A stretch of 64,000 nucleotides of DNA from Candidatus Methylospira mobilis (GCF_009498235.1 NZ_CP044205.1:2915389-2979388), one strand, 5' to 3'. Counted from the first letter of the stretch, positions 1 through 8,996 are shown. The notes: generated from the sequence alone by a model not told the origin. Program-made: numbers and translations.

Positions 1-617
1 TTATCCGGGGCGGTAACCACTTCATAACCGATCGGGGTATAAAAGTGCCCCAACTTAACGTCGAGGCCGTTACCGATAGGAATGTAGCTTTCCAAATATG
101 CCTGAGGCAGAGCGATGTCGTAATACTGACCGCGTATAATATTCAAGTCCCAGTTGCCGCGCGTTGAATTCACGTTGCCAGTAGTAACGTCCACAGTCGG
201 AATACCATAGGCCTGGGTAAAGATGGAGTCAGTACCGTAGTTAAAGTCGAATCGTCCGCCAAAGTCCCAAGCATCGCCTTCGGTTGCCACAGCACGCTGC
301 AAATACAGATACAACTGATTCAGCTGCGGTATGTCGGCGCGATCGCCAAAGGTAGCGCCGCCATTGAAACCCTGCGTAGTGGACATGCCGTTGCCGTTGG
401 CGTTATAGGTAACGCCGCCGTTTATCCAGCCGCCTATCTTGAACCCGTTATCATGCAGAAATCCCCAACTATTGGGATTCAAATCGCCCACCATATCCAG
501 TAGGCCACTGGCTTCACTGACATCGGTCGCCTGCGCAACCCCACAGGCCAAGCCCATGGCGACTGCGGCCGCCAAGGCCTTCAACCTGAAGCCTTTACTT
601 GTCGAATTATTGGTCAT
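1..617 (-). CDS. Outer-membrane beta-barrel porin (BBP2/OmpL-like), partial
   Basis: The reading frame starts at an ATG at 617 preceded by a GAGGAA ribosome site and runs off the left edge of the window without a stop, so about 205 residues are visible. Residues 1-30 form a signal peptide ending near GVAQA. The mature part is rich in Gly, Asn and aromatic residues, with alternating segments such as GFKIGGWINGG, FGGRFDFNYGTD and LPQAYLESYIPIG, as in putative beta-barrel porins of the DUF1597/BBP2 type. It should sit in the outer membrane as a diffusion channel; the substrate is not readable from sequence. A sigma-54 promoter and an NtrC-type site lie upstream, so expression under nitrogen limitation is likely. 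Urea or short amides are plausible substrates by analogy with FmdC-type porins of methylotrophs, but that is inference. Confidence 0.8.
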   Translation of the reverse strand, partial: MTNNSTSKGFRLKALAAAVAMGLACGVAQATDVSEASGLLDMVGDLNPNSWGFLHDNGFKIGGWINGGVTYNANGNGMSTTQGFNGGATFGDRADIPQLNQLYLYLQRAVATEGDAWDFGGRFDFNYGTDSIFTQAYGIPTVDVTTGNVNSTRGNWDLNIIRGQYYDIALPQAYLESYIPIGNGLDVKLGHFYTPIGYEVVTAPD

Positions 618-675
618 GTTTTTTTCCTCTTGAGATTAATCACGACAGGGACTACGCCATATCTGTTGCTATATG

Positions 676-691
676 TGCAATAGGTGTGCCA
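676..691 (-). promoter_or_regulatory. Sigma-54 (RpoN) -24/-12 promoter of the porin gene
   Basis: On the minus strand the sequence reads TGGCACACCTATTGCA, which matches the TGGCAC-N5-TTGCA consensus exactly, with GG and GC separated by ten bases. It lies about 60 bp upstream of the porin ATG at 617 and points toward it. Predicted transcription start is near 665. Confidence 0.8.
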
Positions 692-754
692 TGCATGCAA
701 CAACCTATATATCATTAAGATAAATACAAATAAAACATCATCCCGACACCAAGA

Positions 755-771
755 TGCACCTTATTAGTGCA
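755..771 (-). promoter_or_regulatory. NtrC-type enhancer site
   Basis: TGCACCTTATTAGTGCA is a 17-bp inverted repeat (TGCAC-N7-GTGCA) matching the NtrC consensus spacing. Its centre is about 98 bp upstream of the predicted sigma-54 transcription start, a standard enhancer distance. The pairing with a perfect RpoN promoter makes chance unlikely. Confidence 0.65.
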
Positions 772-843
772 TACGCGCCAATAATGAACAAATAACATAT
801 ACACAATTACAACAGAAAAAAACTTTATTCCAACACATTGCAA

Positions 844-1866
844 CTAGAGCAAATGCGCCACCATATCGCGTTCAGCCAGCAATTCGCGCTCACTCAGCGC
901 AAGCCGCTCACGAGCGTGCTGATCCAACTCAAGAGACTGAACAACCTTAACCCGCCTATCATCTATAGTAACCGGGAACGAAAACATCACCCCCGGGGCC
1001 ACCCCGTATTCACCGTGACTGAGCACAGCCATGCTAACCCAATCGCTCTCCCCGGTTCCGAACAGCCAATTACGCATTTGCGCCAGTGCGGCATTTGCGG
1101 CGGAAGCGGCGCTGGAACGGCCTCTGGCGGAAAGGACGGCGGAACCCCGGTTTTGCACCGTAGGAATAAAAACCTCTTGAAACCATGCGCGCCCTACGCG
1201 GTCCAGCGCAGGAACCCCTCGCACCTCTGCGTAAGCCAAATCAGGGTATTGATTTGCCGAGTGATTGCCCCAGATTGTCATGCGAACGATATCCGCGGAT
1301 GAACACATGCACCGCTCCGCCAACAAACCGACAGCACGATTATGATCCAGACGCGTCATCGCCGAAAAATTCGCGGCAGTCAATTCAGTCGCATTGGATA
1401 GCGCGATAAGCGCATTGGTATTCGCAGGGTTGCCGGTCACCAGCACCTTGACCGTATGCTTGGCGGCCCGGCTCAAGGCCCGCCCCTGCAACGCAAAAAT
1501 TTCAGCGTTGACCTGCAATAAATCCTTGCGTTCCTGCCCCTGCCCGCGGGCTTTCGCTCCCAGTAAAAAAGCGATATCGACCTCATGAAAGGCAAGATAC
1601 GGGTCCGCAGTCTTTACTACATCACTGAGCAACGGAAAAGCGCAATCCCGCAACTCCATCTCCACCCCCGGCAAGGACGAAAGGCTTTCAGGCGTTTCCA
1701 GCAACCGGAGCACGACCGGTTGATCGCGACCAAGCAAATCGCCATTAGCCAGTCGAAACAACAGGGAATAACTGATTTGACCGGCCGCGCCTGTAACCGC
1801 AATATGCACCGGCGCCTTCACTCGGTCACCATCATTTCCGTCCTTCCTAAAAAACAACTCAGACAT
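844..1866 (-). CDS. mdh: Malate dehydrogenase
   Basis: NAD-dependent malate/oxaloacetate interconversion in the TCA cycle. The dinucleotide fold shows GAAGQI at residues 26-31. Substrate arginines lie in GAKARG and QERKD (103-114), the catalytic Asp in TRLDHNRA (D174) and the catalytic His in [11 protein letters not shown] (H202). This is the cytosolic-type bacterial family of about 326 residues; here the frame is 340. The extra 15 N-terminal residues are suspicious: the ATG at 1866 has no Shine-Dalgarno, whereas a GTG at 1821 is preceded by GGTGA and gives a protein beginning [15 protein letters not shown], the usual family start. The true start is therefore probably 1821. It is a single gene with no co-directional partner nearby. 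Two mild substitutions (K for R and A for P before the first substrate arginine) should not abolish activity. Confidence 0.92.
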   Translation of the reverse strand: MSELFFRKDGNDGDRVKAPVHIAVTGAAGQISYSLLFRLANGDLLGRDQPVVLRLLETPESLSSLPGVEMELRDCAFPLLSDVVKTADPYLAFHEVDIAFLLGAKARGQGQERKDLLQVNAEIFALQGRALSRAAKHTVKVLVTGNPANTNALIALSNATELTAANFSAMTRLDHNRAVGLLAERCMCSSADIVRMTIWGNHSANQYPDLAYAEVRGVPALDRVGRAWFQEVFIPTVQNRGSAVLSARGRSSAASAANAALAQMRNWLFGTGESDWVSMAVLSHGEYGVAPGVMFSFPVTIDDRRVKVVQSLELDQHARERLALSERELLAERDMVAHLL

Positions 1867-1952
1867 CCAAACAAGGGAAGCGCTGCCTGTAAAAGCAAGC
1901 CAATCGCTTGATTAAACAGGATTATAAATACGCAAAACCGCACGAATAACCA

Positions 1953-2156
1953 CTAGCCAGGCTGAAAGCCCTTTTCAACAATGACCTGATTGATGCGCTC
2001 TGCGCTCAACACGTTTTCATCGTACTCAATTTCCAGGAGCGATGATTTTGCATTGGCCTTGGCGGACACCACGCCAGCCAATGGGAGCAGCGCATTCTGC
2101 AAGTTCGTTTCGCATCCGCCACATTTCATACCCTTCACAGTAATTGTGCTTTTCAT
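1953..2156 (-). CDS. Heavy-metal-associated (HMA) domain protein, CopZ-like
   Basis: This 67-residue protein is a single HMA (ferredoxin-like) domain with the metal-binding motif GMKCGGC at residues 9-15 (CxxC) and the conserved C-terminal KGF. Such stand-alone domains act as cytosolic copper(I) or other soft-metal chaperones that hand metal to P-type ATPases. An AGGAG sequence sits 7 bases before the ATG. No metal ATPase or regulator is adjacent, so the partner must be elsewhere. Family assignment is firm; which metal it carries is not known from sequence. Confidence 0.85.
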   Translation of the reverse strand: MKSTITVKGMKCGGCETNLQNALLPLAGVVSAKANAKSSLLEIEYDENVLSAERINQVIVEKGFQPG

Positions 2157-2333
2157 ATCGACTTACTCCTCATAAATAATGAACAACGCCAACATAAAAT
2201 CAGTTGGAGTCAGTTGGGGCATACATTATAAAACCATTTGCTCGCCGGAGTCGCTGCCAAGCAACTATAGCACTTTCGTTTACCCGCACAACTGAGGTAT
2301 GCTGGCGACAGTTGGAACTTATTTATTTGCAGC

Positions 2334-3398
2334 ATGCATACGACTTCATCAGAAATTTTTCTGCGTTTTCAAGATCAAGGGCTGATTAGCAGCCATAATG
2401 GGGCCTCCACGCTCATTACAGGCATCGCGCCGGTGGAAGATTGCGGCCGGAGCGACCTCGTCTTTATCGACCATCCAAAGTACCTGAGTTTAATCCCGCA
2501 AAACCAACCGGCCGCCGTGGTTACGACGGAAGAAATCGCCAACGGTATCAAGCCCGGCGCAACCGCGATACTGATTTCACCCAATGTGCGTCTGGCTACG
2601 GCGCTGATCAAGCAGGCCTATGTCGACAGGGACTTCCACCATACCGAATGGCCGCAGATACATCCTTCGGCCGTCGTGCACTCCAGCGTAAACATACCGG
2701 AAGATGCGGTGATCGGCCCCGGCGTCGTAGTGGGCGCCAACGTGGTGCTGGGCAATCGCGTCGCATTGATGGCCAATGCGGTGATCGAGTCAGGGGCGGT
2801 CATCGGCGATGATACGATGTTGCATCCGGGCTGCGTGGTCAGCCACGGCTGCGAAATCGGCGCACAGGTCATGCTGAAGGCGGGTTGCGTGATCGGCTCG
2901 GAAGGTTTCGGCTTCGCCCAGGATGCGCAGCGCCGCAACTACCGCATACCGCATACCGGCAAAGTCATTATCGAAGACCGCGTGGTGATCGGCGCCAACA
3001 CCACGATAGATCGCGGCACCTACGGCGCGACCATCATTCGCTCCGGCGTCATCATCGACGCGCTGTGCCATATCGGCCACAACGTCGAAATCGGCGAGGA
3101 TTGCATCATTTGCGCGCATACCGGCATATCGGGGTCGAGCCGCTTCGGCAAGCGCGTGATAGCCACCGGACAGACCGGCGTACTCGATCATGTCACGGTG
3201 GCGAACGACTGCGTGCTGCTGCACCGCGCCGGGATCAATAACAGCATCAAGGAACCGGGTCAGTATGCAGGTGGACCGGCACAACCGCTCAAGCAATACC
3301 TGAAAAATATGGCGGCAATGACGCGCTTGTCGGAAATGTGGTCGCGGCTTAAGCAGCTCGAGAAAAAGGTGGCGGCGCTTAATTCCGGTGAGGGGTGA
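2334..3398 (+). CDS. lpxD: UDP-3-O-(3-hydroxyacyl)glucosamine N-acyltransferase
   Basis: It adds the second hydroxyacyl chain to UDP-3-O-acyl-glucosamine in lipid A biosynthesis, in the cytoplasm. The first ~100 residues form the uridine-binding LpxD domain. From ~105 to ~310 there are left-handed beta-helix hexapeptide repeats (IGPGVVVGANVVLG, IGDDTMLHPGCVV). The catalytic His is in CHIGHNVEIGED (about residue 249), with a second conserved His in TGVLDHVTV. The C-terminal helix LSEMWSRLKQLEKKV is the trimer coiled coil. At 354 residues it is slightly longer than E. coli LpxD (341). The ATG at 2334 has only a weak ribosome site. It is not beside fabZ or lpxA, so it is either a relocated lpxD or a second paralogue. 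Confidence 0.88.
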   Translation: MHTTSSEIFLRFQDQGLISSHNGASTLITGIAPVEDCGRSDLVFIDHPKYLSLIPQNQPAAVVTTEEIANGIKPGATAILISPNVRLATALIKQAYVDRDFHHTEWPQIHPSAVVHSSVNIPEDAVIGPGVVVGANVVLGNRVALMANAVIESGAVIGDDTMLHPGCVVSHGCEIGAQVMLKAGCVIGSEGFGFAQDAQRRNYRIPHTGKVIIEDRVVIGANTTIDRGTYGATIIRSGVIIDALCHIGHNVEIGEDCIICAHTGISGSSRFGKRVIATGQTGVLDHVTVANDCVLLHRAGINNSIKEPGQYAGGPAQPLKQYLKNMAAMTRLSEMWSRLKQLEKKVAALNSGEG

Positions 3399-3431
3399 GC
3401 GGAGCGGCATTCCGTTAAGATAAAAGTTTTT

Positions 3432-3464
3432 CCGTTCGTCATGAGCTTGTCGAAAGCCGAACGG
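3432..3464. repeat. Dispersed palindromic repeat (CCGTTCG...CGAACGG)
   Basis: An imperfect palindrome with the core GAGCTTGTCGAA flanked by CCGTTCG and CGAACGG. A degenerate second copy follows at about 3499-3547, and a well-preserved copy lies at 5077-5111. This is the widespread proteobacterial intergenic repeat built on TTCGACAAGCTCAG. Confidence 0.6.
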
Positions 3465-3593
3465 AAAAACATAACGCATTGACGATAAAGCCATTCCCGG
3501 CTCGACAAAGCTCTCCTGGCTGAGTCGAAGGACTCACCGCGAACAGCCTTACCTCGCTTAACGGAACTGAACGGAGCGGGCAGGGTTAGTGTA

Positions 3594-4714
3594 TTAATTT
3601 CGGGCGTTGCTGCTCGCAAGTTTCCGCAGTTCCGGTTCCATCTTTTTCATCAGTTCCATCATGTAATGCTGGCGGTTGGCGTTGAGGATAGGCGGACCAT
3701 CGGTTTCGCGGAAGTTTACCAAATCAATGAAGGAAAAGCCGTTACCCTTTTGCGCCTCGCCGAACGGATCGCCACGCGGCTTGAAAAATTGCAGGCGGGA
3801 CAACTCTTCGTCCGATTCGAACCGGCAAGACGCAAAATAAATCGGCGCAATCAACAGTCTGCTCCCACCGTTCCAGCGCCGAGCCAAACTCCTTTTCGCG
3901 GATGTACTGCGAATTCATAAATTCCTGACTGACCAGCAACACCATAACGTCACAATCAGAAACCTTGCCCTGCAAATACTCATCCCATGCCGCACCGATG
4001 GGGATTGCATTATCGTCAAACACCTGAACTTCCACATCGGGAAGTTGGATATATTGACCTAAATCGGTTTTGAAAACGTGGAAATAATCCCTTTGCGCAT
4101 GGGAATAGGAAATGAAGATGCGCAACGGTGACGGACTGACCCGATCAGGCGGGCGGTTTGCGTGTATGCCGTCCAGCAGTTCCAGCACATTGACATCGGC
4201 ATAACTCTGCGAGCATTTCCACTTCCGTATCCCGTCCGCCTTGAAACGCAGCAGCATCTTTAGCTCGTAGGAATTAGGTTCGAGCCGAGTCAGACATTGT
4301 GCACAGTTGCACGGCACCAGTTTTTCGACCTTTTCCTTTAGCCCTTCAGTCCAGCCAGCGGGGTCAGGTCAATTAATTCATAGATTTTTTCATAATCACC
4401 CGCCAATCGAAGCAGCTTTAAACTTATCAAGTGAGAGAAAGGATTTGGTTGTACCACTACACCGAACAAGCTTTTTTTGACTCTTAAACCGGACTACGAA
4501 GGCGTCAGGCTCCGAATATCGTTGGCAGCACCGGTATTCGGAGTTTTTTCCACTCACCGTCTTCCCACCAATATGAAGAAAACGACAAAGCCTCCAGCCA
4601 AGCCAGCTCTCCAATTTCAACCGGCACTTCAGTCAGGCCACAGTTGCCCAAATCCAGAAACGTAGCGCGGGTTTGCTTGTTTTCTTCGATAAGACGCTGA
4701 GCTAGTTCGGACAT
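3594..4714 (-). pseudogene. Decayed leucine-rich-repeat / TIR-domain protein
   Basis: Pieces of one gene remain in three frames. 4714-4505 encodes a typical LRR-protein N-terminus (MSELAQRLIEENKQTRATF, then LDLGNCGLTEVP). 4400-4330 encodes EKIYELIDLTPLAGLKG, another LRR fragment in a different frame. 4320-3855 encodes a Cys-rich linker and a TIR domain (LRIFISYSHAQRDYF, then VFDDNAIPIGAAWDEY, then CDVMVLLVSQEFMNSQYI). After SALERWE the frame shifts by one base near 3850, and the true end (APIYFASCRFESDEEL through GEAQKGNGF to MEPELRKL) continues to the stop at 3594. Intact relatives are large LRR-ROCO/COR-TIR proteins, so the middle has been deleted. TIR domains in bacteria often cleave NAD in defence; this copy cannot make a full protein unless the shifts are sequencing errors. 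Confidence 0.7.
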
Positions 4715-4762
4715 CAGGCTGATTCCTTATTCGATTTGGTCAACAATAAATTCCCGTAACCG

Positions 4763-4822
4763 AGTGCGTCGGAAAGCCGTGCGTCGGAAAGCCGTGCGGT
4801 GGATGCGCTACGCTTATCCACC
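4763..4822. repeat. Tandem 15-bp duplication followed by a GGTGGAT palindrome
   Basis: GTGCGTCGGAAAGCC occurs twice in direct succession, followed by GGTGGAT-N11-ATCCACC at 4798-4822, a common short intergenic palindrome. The stretch 4715-5188 holds no gene that I can support. Confidence 0.55.
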
Positions 4823-5076
4823 CTACGACAGGCCTGCTTTACCGGTTAATTTAAGGGCATAGACAAAAAAATAACCATGCCAGTACCCTTCCGTGACGTT
4901 ACAAAAAGGGCTGCGGGTAAGGTTGGCGGGACCGTCTGCGGCAGGGATGCCGCAGTCGAGCCCCCATGGAAGGGTTTACTGCGCGGTTGATCTACCGACA
5001 CGCTTCCGCGTGTCTCGACAGCCTGACCCGCAGACCCAAGGCCGATTGCAGAAGAATAGCTATTGAATGTTGTAAA

Positions 5077-5111
5077 GCCGTTCACGCTTCGACAAGCTCA
5101 GCACGAACGGC
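5077..5111. repeat. Dispersed palindromic repeat (TTCGACAAGCTCAG type)
   Basis: GCCGTTC and GAACGGC flank CGCTTCGACAAGCTCAGCAC. It is the best-preserved copy of the repeat also seen at 3432-3464 and lies downstream of the NTF2-like gene. Confidence 0.65.
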
Positions 5112-5188
5112 TTGTGGTTCTATAGCCCTCACAGCAAAGGAACTTCTCTAAAGTTGTCGTGAAAACCAGCCGAACCCGAACCCAGCCG

Positions 5189-5710
5189 CTATTCCGTAGT
5201 ACTCAGCACCTGAGAGTTAAGCCGGGTCAGCTTCAGCTTTCCGTCGACACGCACAATTTCCATCTGCTCGTTGGCGATGGTCTTGATGGTTTTGGCCTGG
5301 GTCACCAGGGTTTCAAAATTAATATCGGTGACTACCGCCTTGTCGGCTCCCGACACATGCACGGCCACATCCTGCCGCCGCACCTTGTACTCTCCTGCGC
5401 TGGACAGCGTTGCCTCCATCAGCCGGCGATAATCCTCGAAACCGAAATTCATCGGCTGCGGCCCCTGAGGGGTTGGCGCCAGCACAACCACCTGCGCCGT
5501 TGCATCGAAGTGCGCCATGACGCCATTCACGTTTTTCTGCATGGCCTGATCGTCCAACTGCTGCAGAAATTGCGTCACCTGCTGCTGCGTCAAGCCGGCG
5601 GCAGCCTCCGCTTTATGTTTATTAGCGGCTAACGCCGGCTGGTTGCCAAAAAGCAGCGCTGCCAACATTGCGCCGATTACCATTCCTGTTTTTGTTTTAA
5701 TAGTTTTCAT
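5189..5710 (-). CDS. Periplasmic NTF2/SnoaL-like protein of unknown function
   Basis: A 173-residue protein with a signal peptide (residues 1-29, ending QPALAA) followed by one NTF2-like cone fold. The segment TQQQVTQFLQQLDDQAMQK is the first helix, FDATAQVVVLAP the first strand pair and FGFEDYRRLMEATLSSAGEY the middle. Such domains bind small hydrophobic ligands or act as simple enzymes; no catalytic pair can be assigned. Its ATG overlaps the dapE stop (ATGA), so it is the last gene of the yffB-dapE operon. Function unknown. Confidence 0.7.
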   Translation of the reverse strand: MKTIKTKTGMVIGAMLAALLFGNQPALAANKHKAEAAAGLTQQQVTQFLQQLDDQAMQKNVNGVMAHFDATAQVVVLAPTPQGPQPMNFGFEDYRRLMEATLSSAGEYKVRRQDVAVHVSGADKAVVTDINFETLVTQAKTIKTIANEQMEIVRVDGKLKLTRLNSQVLSTTE

Positions 5711-6843
5711 TGATTACGCTGCAAAAGATTGAACAAAATTCCGCGATAAATATGAACCAGCGCGCCGATATCCGCAACCGGCACGCATTCGTTCGCCTTA
5801 TGTATGGTGCCGTTAAGCGGCCCCAGTTCGACCACCTCAGCGCCGGTCGGCGCGATAAAGCGCCCGTCGGAAGTGCCGCCGCCTGTATCGCGGCGCGCCG
5901 GTTTTCCGATTAGCTGCTGCAAGGCCTGCTGAACCGCATCCAGCAAACGCGTGCCGGTGGTCAGGAAAGGCGATCCGGATAAGCGCCAGTTCAGTTCGTA
6001 ACGCAAGCCCTGTTTATCCAGCATGTCCTCCACGCGCTGTTTCAAATCCTGCTCGGTCACCGCCGTTGAAAAGCGGAAATTGAACTGAACGCGCAGACTG
6101 CCCGGTATCACGTTTTCCGAACCGGTTCCGGCCTGTATATTGGAAACCTGCAAACGCGTCGGCGGGAAAAATTCATTGCCGTTGTCCCAAACCGCGGTCG
6201 TCAACTCCTGCAGCACCGGCGCAAAACGATGTATCGGATTTTCCGCCTTGTCGGGATAGGCCACATGCCCCTGCACGCCCAACACCTGCAACTCGGCGCA
6301 CAGCGAACCGCGCCGCCCGACGCGCACCACATCGCCCAGCGACACGAAGCTGGACGGTTCGCCGACCAGACACCAGTCGATTTTTTCAGCGCGCGCAGAT
6401 AACACCTCGACCGCTTTGACCACGCCGTCCGCGCCGGTGCCTTCTTCATCGCTGGTGAGCAATAGCGCGATAGACCCGTCATGATCGGGGCAATTGGCGA
6501 TAAAACACTCCAGCGCCACCACCATCGCCGCGATGCTGCTTTTCATATCGGCCGCGCCGCGCCCGTACAACACGCCGTCGCGAATTTCAGGCTCGAACGG
6601 ATCAGAAGTCCAGGATTCGAGCGGGCCCGGCGGCACCACATCGGTATGCCCCAAAAACACAAACAACGGCCCTTGCCGGCCGCGCCGTAGCCAGAGATTG
6701 CGCGTCTGTCCGAAGTCCAGCCACTCGACCGTAAAACCCAATGGCTGCAGACGCTCCAAAACGATAGACATGCAGCCTGCGTCATCCGGCGTCAACGAGC
6801 GGCGGCACATCAGCGCCTGAGTCAATTCCAGCGCAGCCGTCAT
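5707..6843 (-). CDS. dapE: Succinyl-diaminopimelate desuccinylase
   Basis: A di-zinc amidohydrolase that removes succinate from N-succinyl-LL-diaminopimelate, in the lysine and peptidoglycan precursor pathway. Visible ligands and catalytic residues: LGHTDVVP (first His), YGRGAADMKSS (bridging Asp), TSDEEGTG (catalytic base and ligand Glu), VGEPSS (Glu) and GPLNGTIHKANECV (last His). The length of 378 matches the family. The start overlaps the yffB stop by four bases (ATGA), and the end overlaps the NTF2-like gene the same way, so the three are translationally coupled. dapF and lysA, which finish the pathway, are at 36.8-38.9 kb. Confidence 0.95.
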   Translation of the reverse strand: MTAALELTQALMCRRSLTPDDAGCMSIVLERLQPLGFTVEWLDFGQTRNLWLRRGRQGPLFVFLGHTDVVPPGPLESWTSDPFEPEIRDGVLYGRGAADMKSSIAAMVVALECFIANCPDHDGSIALLLTSDEEGTGADGVVKAVEVLSARAEKIDWCLVGEPSSFVSLGDVVRVGRRGSLCAELQVLGVQGHVAYPDKAENPIHRFAPVLQELTTAVWDNGNEFFPPTRLQVSNIQAGTGSENVIPGSLRVQFNFRFSTAVTEQDLKQRVEDMLDKQGLRYELNWRLSGSPFLTTGTRLLDAVQQALQQLIGKPARRDTGGGTSDGRFIAPTGAEVVELGPLNGTIHKANECVPVADIGALVHIYRGILFNLLQRNQ

Positions 6844-7184
6844 CGTTTCAACTCCGCAGCATACTTCTCCGGCGTGAATCCGACCACAATTTTCGAATCG
6901 CTATTCAACACAGGACGTTTGATCAGCGCAGGATGCGCCAGCATCAACGCCAGCGCCTTCCCGCGATCGACATCGGCGCGCTGCTCATCGCTTAAGCCGC
7001 GCCAACTGGTGCCGCGGCGATTCAGCAAAATTTCCCAACCCGCCGCACGCTCAAAGCTTTCCAGCAAAGCCGCATCCAGTCCATCCACCCTGAAATCGTG
7101 AAAACGGTATTCGATACCTTCGGCGCTCAGCCACGCGCGCGCTTTTTTAACCGTATCGCAGTTTTTAACTCCGTAAAGCATCAT
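6840..7184 (-). CDS. yffB: ArsC/Spx-family protein YffB
   Basis: A 114-residue thioredoxin-fold protein of the ArsC/Spx/MgsR family. The N-terminal motif YGVKNCDTVKKAR carries a single Cys (C9), and RRGTSWRGL and IKRPVL are family signatures. Enteric YffB has glutathione-dependent reductase-like properties but no proven arsenate activity. The yffB-dapE pair is conserved in Gammaproteobacteria, so this is the orthologue rather than a resistance gene. Two ATGs lie at the start; the first is used here. Confidence 0.88.
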   Translation of the reverse strand: MMLYGVKNCDTVKKARAWLSAEGIEYRFHDFRVDGLDAALLESFERAAGWEILLNRRGTSWRGLSDEQRADVDRGKALALMLAHPALIKRPVLNSDSKIVVGFTPEKYAAELKR

Positions 7185-7460
7185 AGATCTAATTATGTTC
7201 TCTAAAAATATGGCGGTTTCCGAAAGGCCATCCGGCTTGAGCTGGCAAATTTTAATAAGCCAACGAATATTGACAGGTTACAATCCAAACCCAACAGACT
7301 ACCGGTTTCAACTCCATAGTTTAAGCGATCGTGCAGCCGTTTTGGCAAAATCCGAAATGGGAAAATCGATGTGTCTGATATTTCGTCATCCACTTTTTGA
7401 GACCATTGCCGGCGCTGGAAAGGTCACACTGCGCTTAACCGATCATGCGCTGAATGGCGC

Positions 7461-7856
7461 TTGTTCTGCAAGGCCCGGCGAAACGACGCTGGGTGTTATG
7501 GGGAGTTAGCTAAACGCCTCAAAACTCGACCTAACACGATCATTAAATGGCGGGATCGCTTTGTTTCCAAACAACTGGAGGAGCTGGAAGATCAAGCCAG
7601 ACCGGGAGCGCCACGACAGTTACATTTCCACTTTACGCCGACGTCGGCCAGTTGGTTGAACCAGGTGGAAATCTGGTTCGGCATCCTAAGCCGGAAGGCG
7701 TTGCGGGGCGGCAGCATTTCCAGCATCGCCGATCTAAGAAATGCCATTGAGGCGTTCGTTGCCAAATAGGCTCAAAATCCGCGCCCCTTTAAATAGCGCA
7801 AACGAGATGTGCGAGGTAGCCAGCTCAAGAACACTATCGTTAATTTAAGAGATTAA
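7461..7856 (+). pseudogene. IS630-family transposase remnant
   Basis: An internally deleted transposase. The N-terminal helix-turn-helix part (LAKRLKTRPNTIIKWRDRFV) is fused directly to the C-terminal end of the DDE domain (FTPTSASWLNQVEIWFGIL), so the first catalytic Asp residues are missing. After FVAK a stop occurs. The expected tail RKRDVRGSQLKNTIVNLRD continues in another frame to 7856, with a TAG where Trp is expected. It is immediately left of the MITE-like repeat at 7864. The upstream bases 7195-7460 carry no intact N-terminus. Confidence 0.75.
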
Positions 7857-7863
7857 GCACTAG

Positions 7864-7977
7864 TAAGTGTGTCCGCCTAACCATCGTGGAAATATACTCT
7901 TGTACTGCCAGCAACTCCCTTCAGGGCTGGAAAGCGAGCTAAAATAATCTTCCACGTCTGTTAGTCTTGAGCACTTA
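7864..7977. repeat. MITE-like element, copy 1 (114 bp with TA ends)
   Basis: Identical to 61646-61759 except for one base (C versus A in GTCCGC[C/A]TAACC). The ends TAAGTG and CACTTA are inverted. Internally CGTGGAA pairs with TTCCACG, CCAGC with GCTGG and CCCT with AGGG, so the whole element can fold. The terminal TA matches the target duplication of IS630/Tc1 elements. It abuts the IS630 remnant, whose last bases also contain AGCACT. Confidence 0.75.
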
Positions 7978-8318
7978 TTCCGTAACAGTAGGCAGGGCCA
8001 AGTGATCCCGCCCTGCTAACCAGCCGGCGTGCCAGTTCAAAAAACGTAATCCGGGACTCATCCTGCTGAGCCTTTACGAAGCAAGGGAAATACGCTTCGA
8101 GGCTGAATGTTCCAATCGTAATCTTCCGATTAATCTCTTCGCGCAGAGCCGAGCCGTATTTGACGTCGTCCGGCGATAGCGTAACGCGGTGCGTTTTTCG
8201 ATACTATGTCACCAGGACAACCGATTAAACAGTTCTTGCCGAAATGTCTCATGCTTACTTAGCACGCACCATGAGAAATAGTTTTCACGGCACAGTTTTA
8301 CTGGCAGGAAAAATCGGA

Positions 8319-8543
8319 TTATCCGTCTACGGCAACGATGACGTCAGATGCATTAATAATCGCGTAAGCGCTGCCACCTATGGTTAAGCCAATGTTCTCG
8401 GCGGAGCTTTTGGTGATGATAGAAACGATTTCCACGCCGGGAGACAGCTCAATGAAGACTATGACTTCTGTGTCAACAACGCCATTTGTGATCACATTCG
8501 CGGTGCCTTTAAGAATATTACGTGCGCTCAGTTTCGGTGCTAT
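8319..8543 (-). pseudogene. Molybdate-binding Mop domain remnant without a start codon
   Basis: The minus strand encodes a near-complete Mop domain: KLSARNILKGTANVI, then DTEVIVFIELSPGVEIVSII, then SSAENIGLTIGGSAYA, ending NASDVIVAVDG and a stop at 8319. Stand-alone Mop proteins (molbindins, about 69 residues) normally begin MKLSARN; here the codon before Lys is CCG and no ATG, GTG or TTG precedes in frame before a stop. It is therefore a gene with a lost start or a leftover C-terminal domain of a ModE-like protein. No molybdate transporter is nearby. Confidence 0.6.
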
Positions 8544-8996
8544 GGTTTCACCTGCATAGTTAGGTTTAATTCATCAAAAAACGCCGCTACTTTCGAGGTC
8601 ATCGAGTCCACATGATAAAGCATTGCATGATGTAGTGGGTTATTTGCGTAATTGATGGGACAAAATGAGTCCTATTGTCCGATATCAAAATGGACGCTCC
8701 AAACGTGACGCGGCTCGCAACCAACTTTTACCCTTGAACATTAAGACAAAACAACGACATCCCCCTTCTCGCAACACTCCCCACCGATGAATTATTTTAC
8801 AACATCCCTACCCTAAACCAACAACTTACCGCGCACTTTTTCAAAAAATCTTACAAACTGCCGCCCCAGGAACCTCTGGACCCCGGCAAAATTCCATCCC
8901 GGCGAGCACGGATGCGCCGCCGCCCAGAATTTAAACTCATATCGGCCCGAAAATGCCCGGTCCAAGCCAATTTGGCGCTAGAACCCCCATGAACTG
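8544..8996. other. Non-coding stretch within the remnant region
   Basis: No supportable gene. The right half (8700-8990) is unusually C-rich on the plus strand with scattered short frames. The flanks are gene fragments on both sides. Confidence 0.4.

Noticed and set aside
4763..4792. Tandem GTGCGTCGGAAAGCC considered as the start of a repeat array
   Set aside because: Only two copies.
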